A DNA stretch of 12,843 nucleotides from positions 1 to 12,843 of the forward strand of contig CAJUGL010000079.1 in NCBI GenBank assembly GCA_910586515.1, given 5' to 3'. Positions 12,765-12,843 of the stretch are shown piece by piece; positions within the stretch are counted from its first letter, which is position 1, and each line of letters begins with the position of its first letter. Origin of the DNA: an uncultured Acetatifactor sp. (GTDB lineage Bacteria; Bacillota; Clostridia; Lachnospirales; Lachnospiraceae). The notes below the pieces were generated by a model that made no database searches, was not told where the DNA came from, and worked only from the letters and a program-made list of their open reading frames with translations. A program made the translations under genes and the position numbers.

Positions 12765-12843
12765 ACGACTGTGCATTATCTGGGAGAACGGGCATCTTCC
12801 AGGACACGCAGCCAGTAAACGAGAGCTTTCCGGTCATTTTCCG

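Noticed and set aside
12586..12837. Minus-strand open frame at the right end
   Set aside because: It runs antisense to plus-strand genes with good ribosome binding sites and its protein is Pro/Ser/Arg-rich, typical of a shadow frame in GC-rich coding DNA.
1..12843. CRISPR arrays, tRNA or rRNA genes, insertion sequences, retron or defence modules
   Set aside because: I looked for regularly spaced repeats, cloverleaf arms, transposase motifs and reverse transcriptase or toxin-antitoxin signatures and saw none I could support.

Overview
The window looks like the immunity and early replication region of a temperate siphophage or prophage from a Lachnospiraceae-type (Clostridia) host. The grounds are the gene families and their order (XRE/S24 repressor, DUF739-type Cro-like gene, Rha, DUF2800, family A polymerase, VapE-type primase-helicase, VRR-NUC, SNF2 helicase), near-consensus AGGAGG ribosome binding sites, and tightly packed or overlapping genes. 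No structural or integrase genes are present. The host assignment comes from recognising these families, not from a search.

Layout. On the minus strand, 1..858 is the LexA/CI-type repressor, open at the window edge. An AT-rich divergent control region (859..1027) carries two facing promoters and three candidate operators; a fourth operator-like site overlaps the stop of the Cro-like gene. On the plus strand come a Cro-like protein, a Rha regulator and an unknown 56-residue protein. From about 2.1 to 3.8 kb there is a run of small genes: an excisionase-like HTH protein, a two-helix membrane protein, a Cys-rich knuckle protein, and a Pro/Gln/Gly-rich protein. Then follow DUF2800, polymerase, VapE-type primase-helicase, VRR-NUC nuclease, SNF2 helicase, a large regulator-like protein with a dense cysteine cluster, and two small proteins. 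No gene-free stretch exceeds 300 bases. The longest are 1968..2105, with no convincing gene, and 8731..8902, which is repeat-rich.

How the genes work together. The repressor and Cro-like protein should form a bistable switch, with SOS-driven self-cleavage of the repressor. The rightward transcript would then express Rha and the replication module: primer synthesis and unwinding by the VapE-type protein, DNA synthesis by the family A polymerase, and DNA processing by DUF2800, VRR-NUC and the SNF2 helicase.

Most notable points. (1) Around 4.46-4.48 kb, DUF2800 loses its C-terminal part and the polymerase loses its N-terminus, including exonuclease motif I and its start codon. The gene usually found between them (DUF2815) is absent. 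This looks like one internal deletion, suggesting a defective prophage or an assembly artefact. (2) A 16-bp palindrome, GTTGCGACGTCGCAAC, lies inside one gene, and a near-copy lies between two others. (3) The 527-residue protein has 13 cysteines in 87 residues, with a repeated CxxCxxxC. (4) The 36-residue reading frame at the right end may be another truncated gene.
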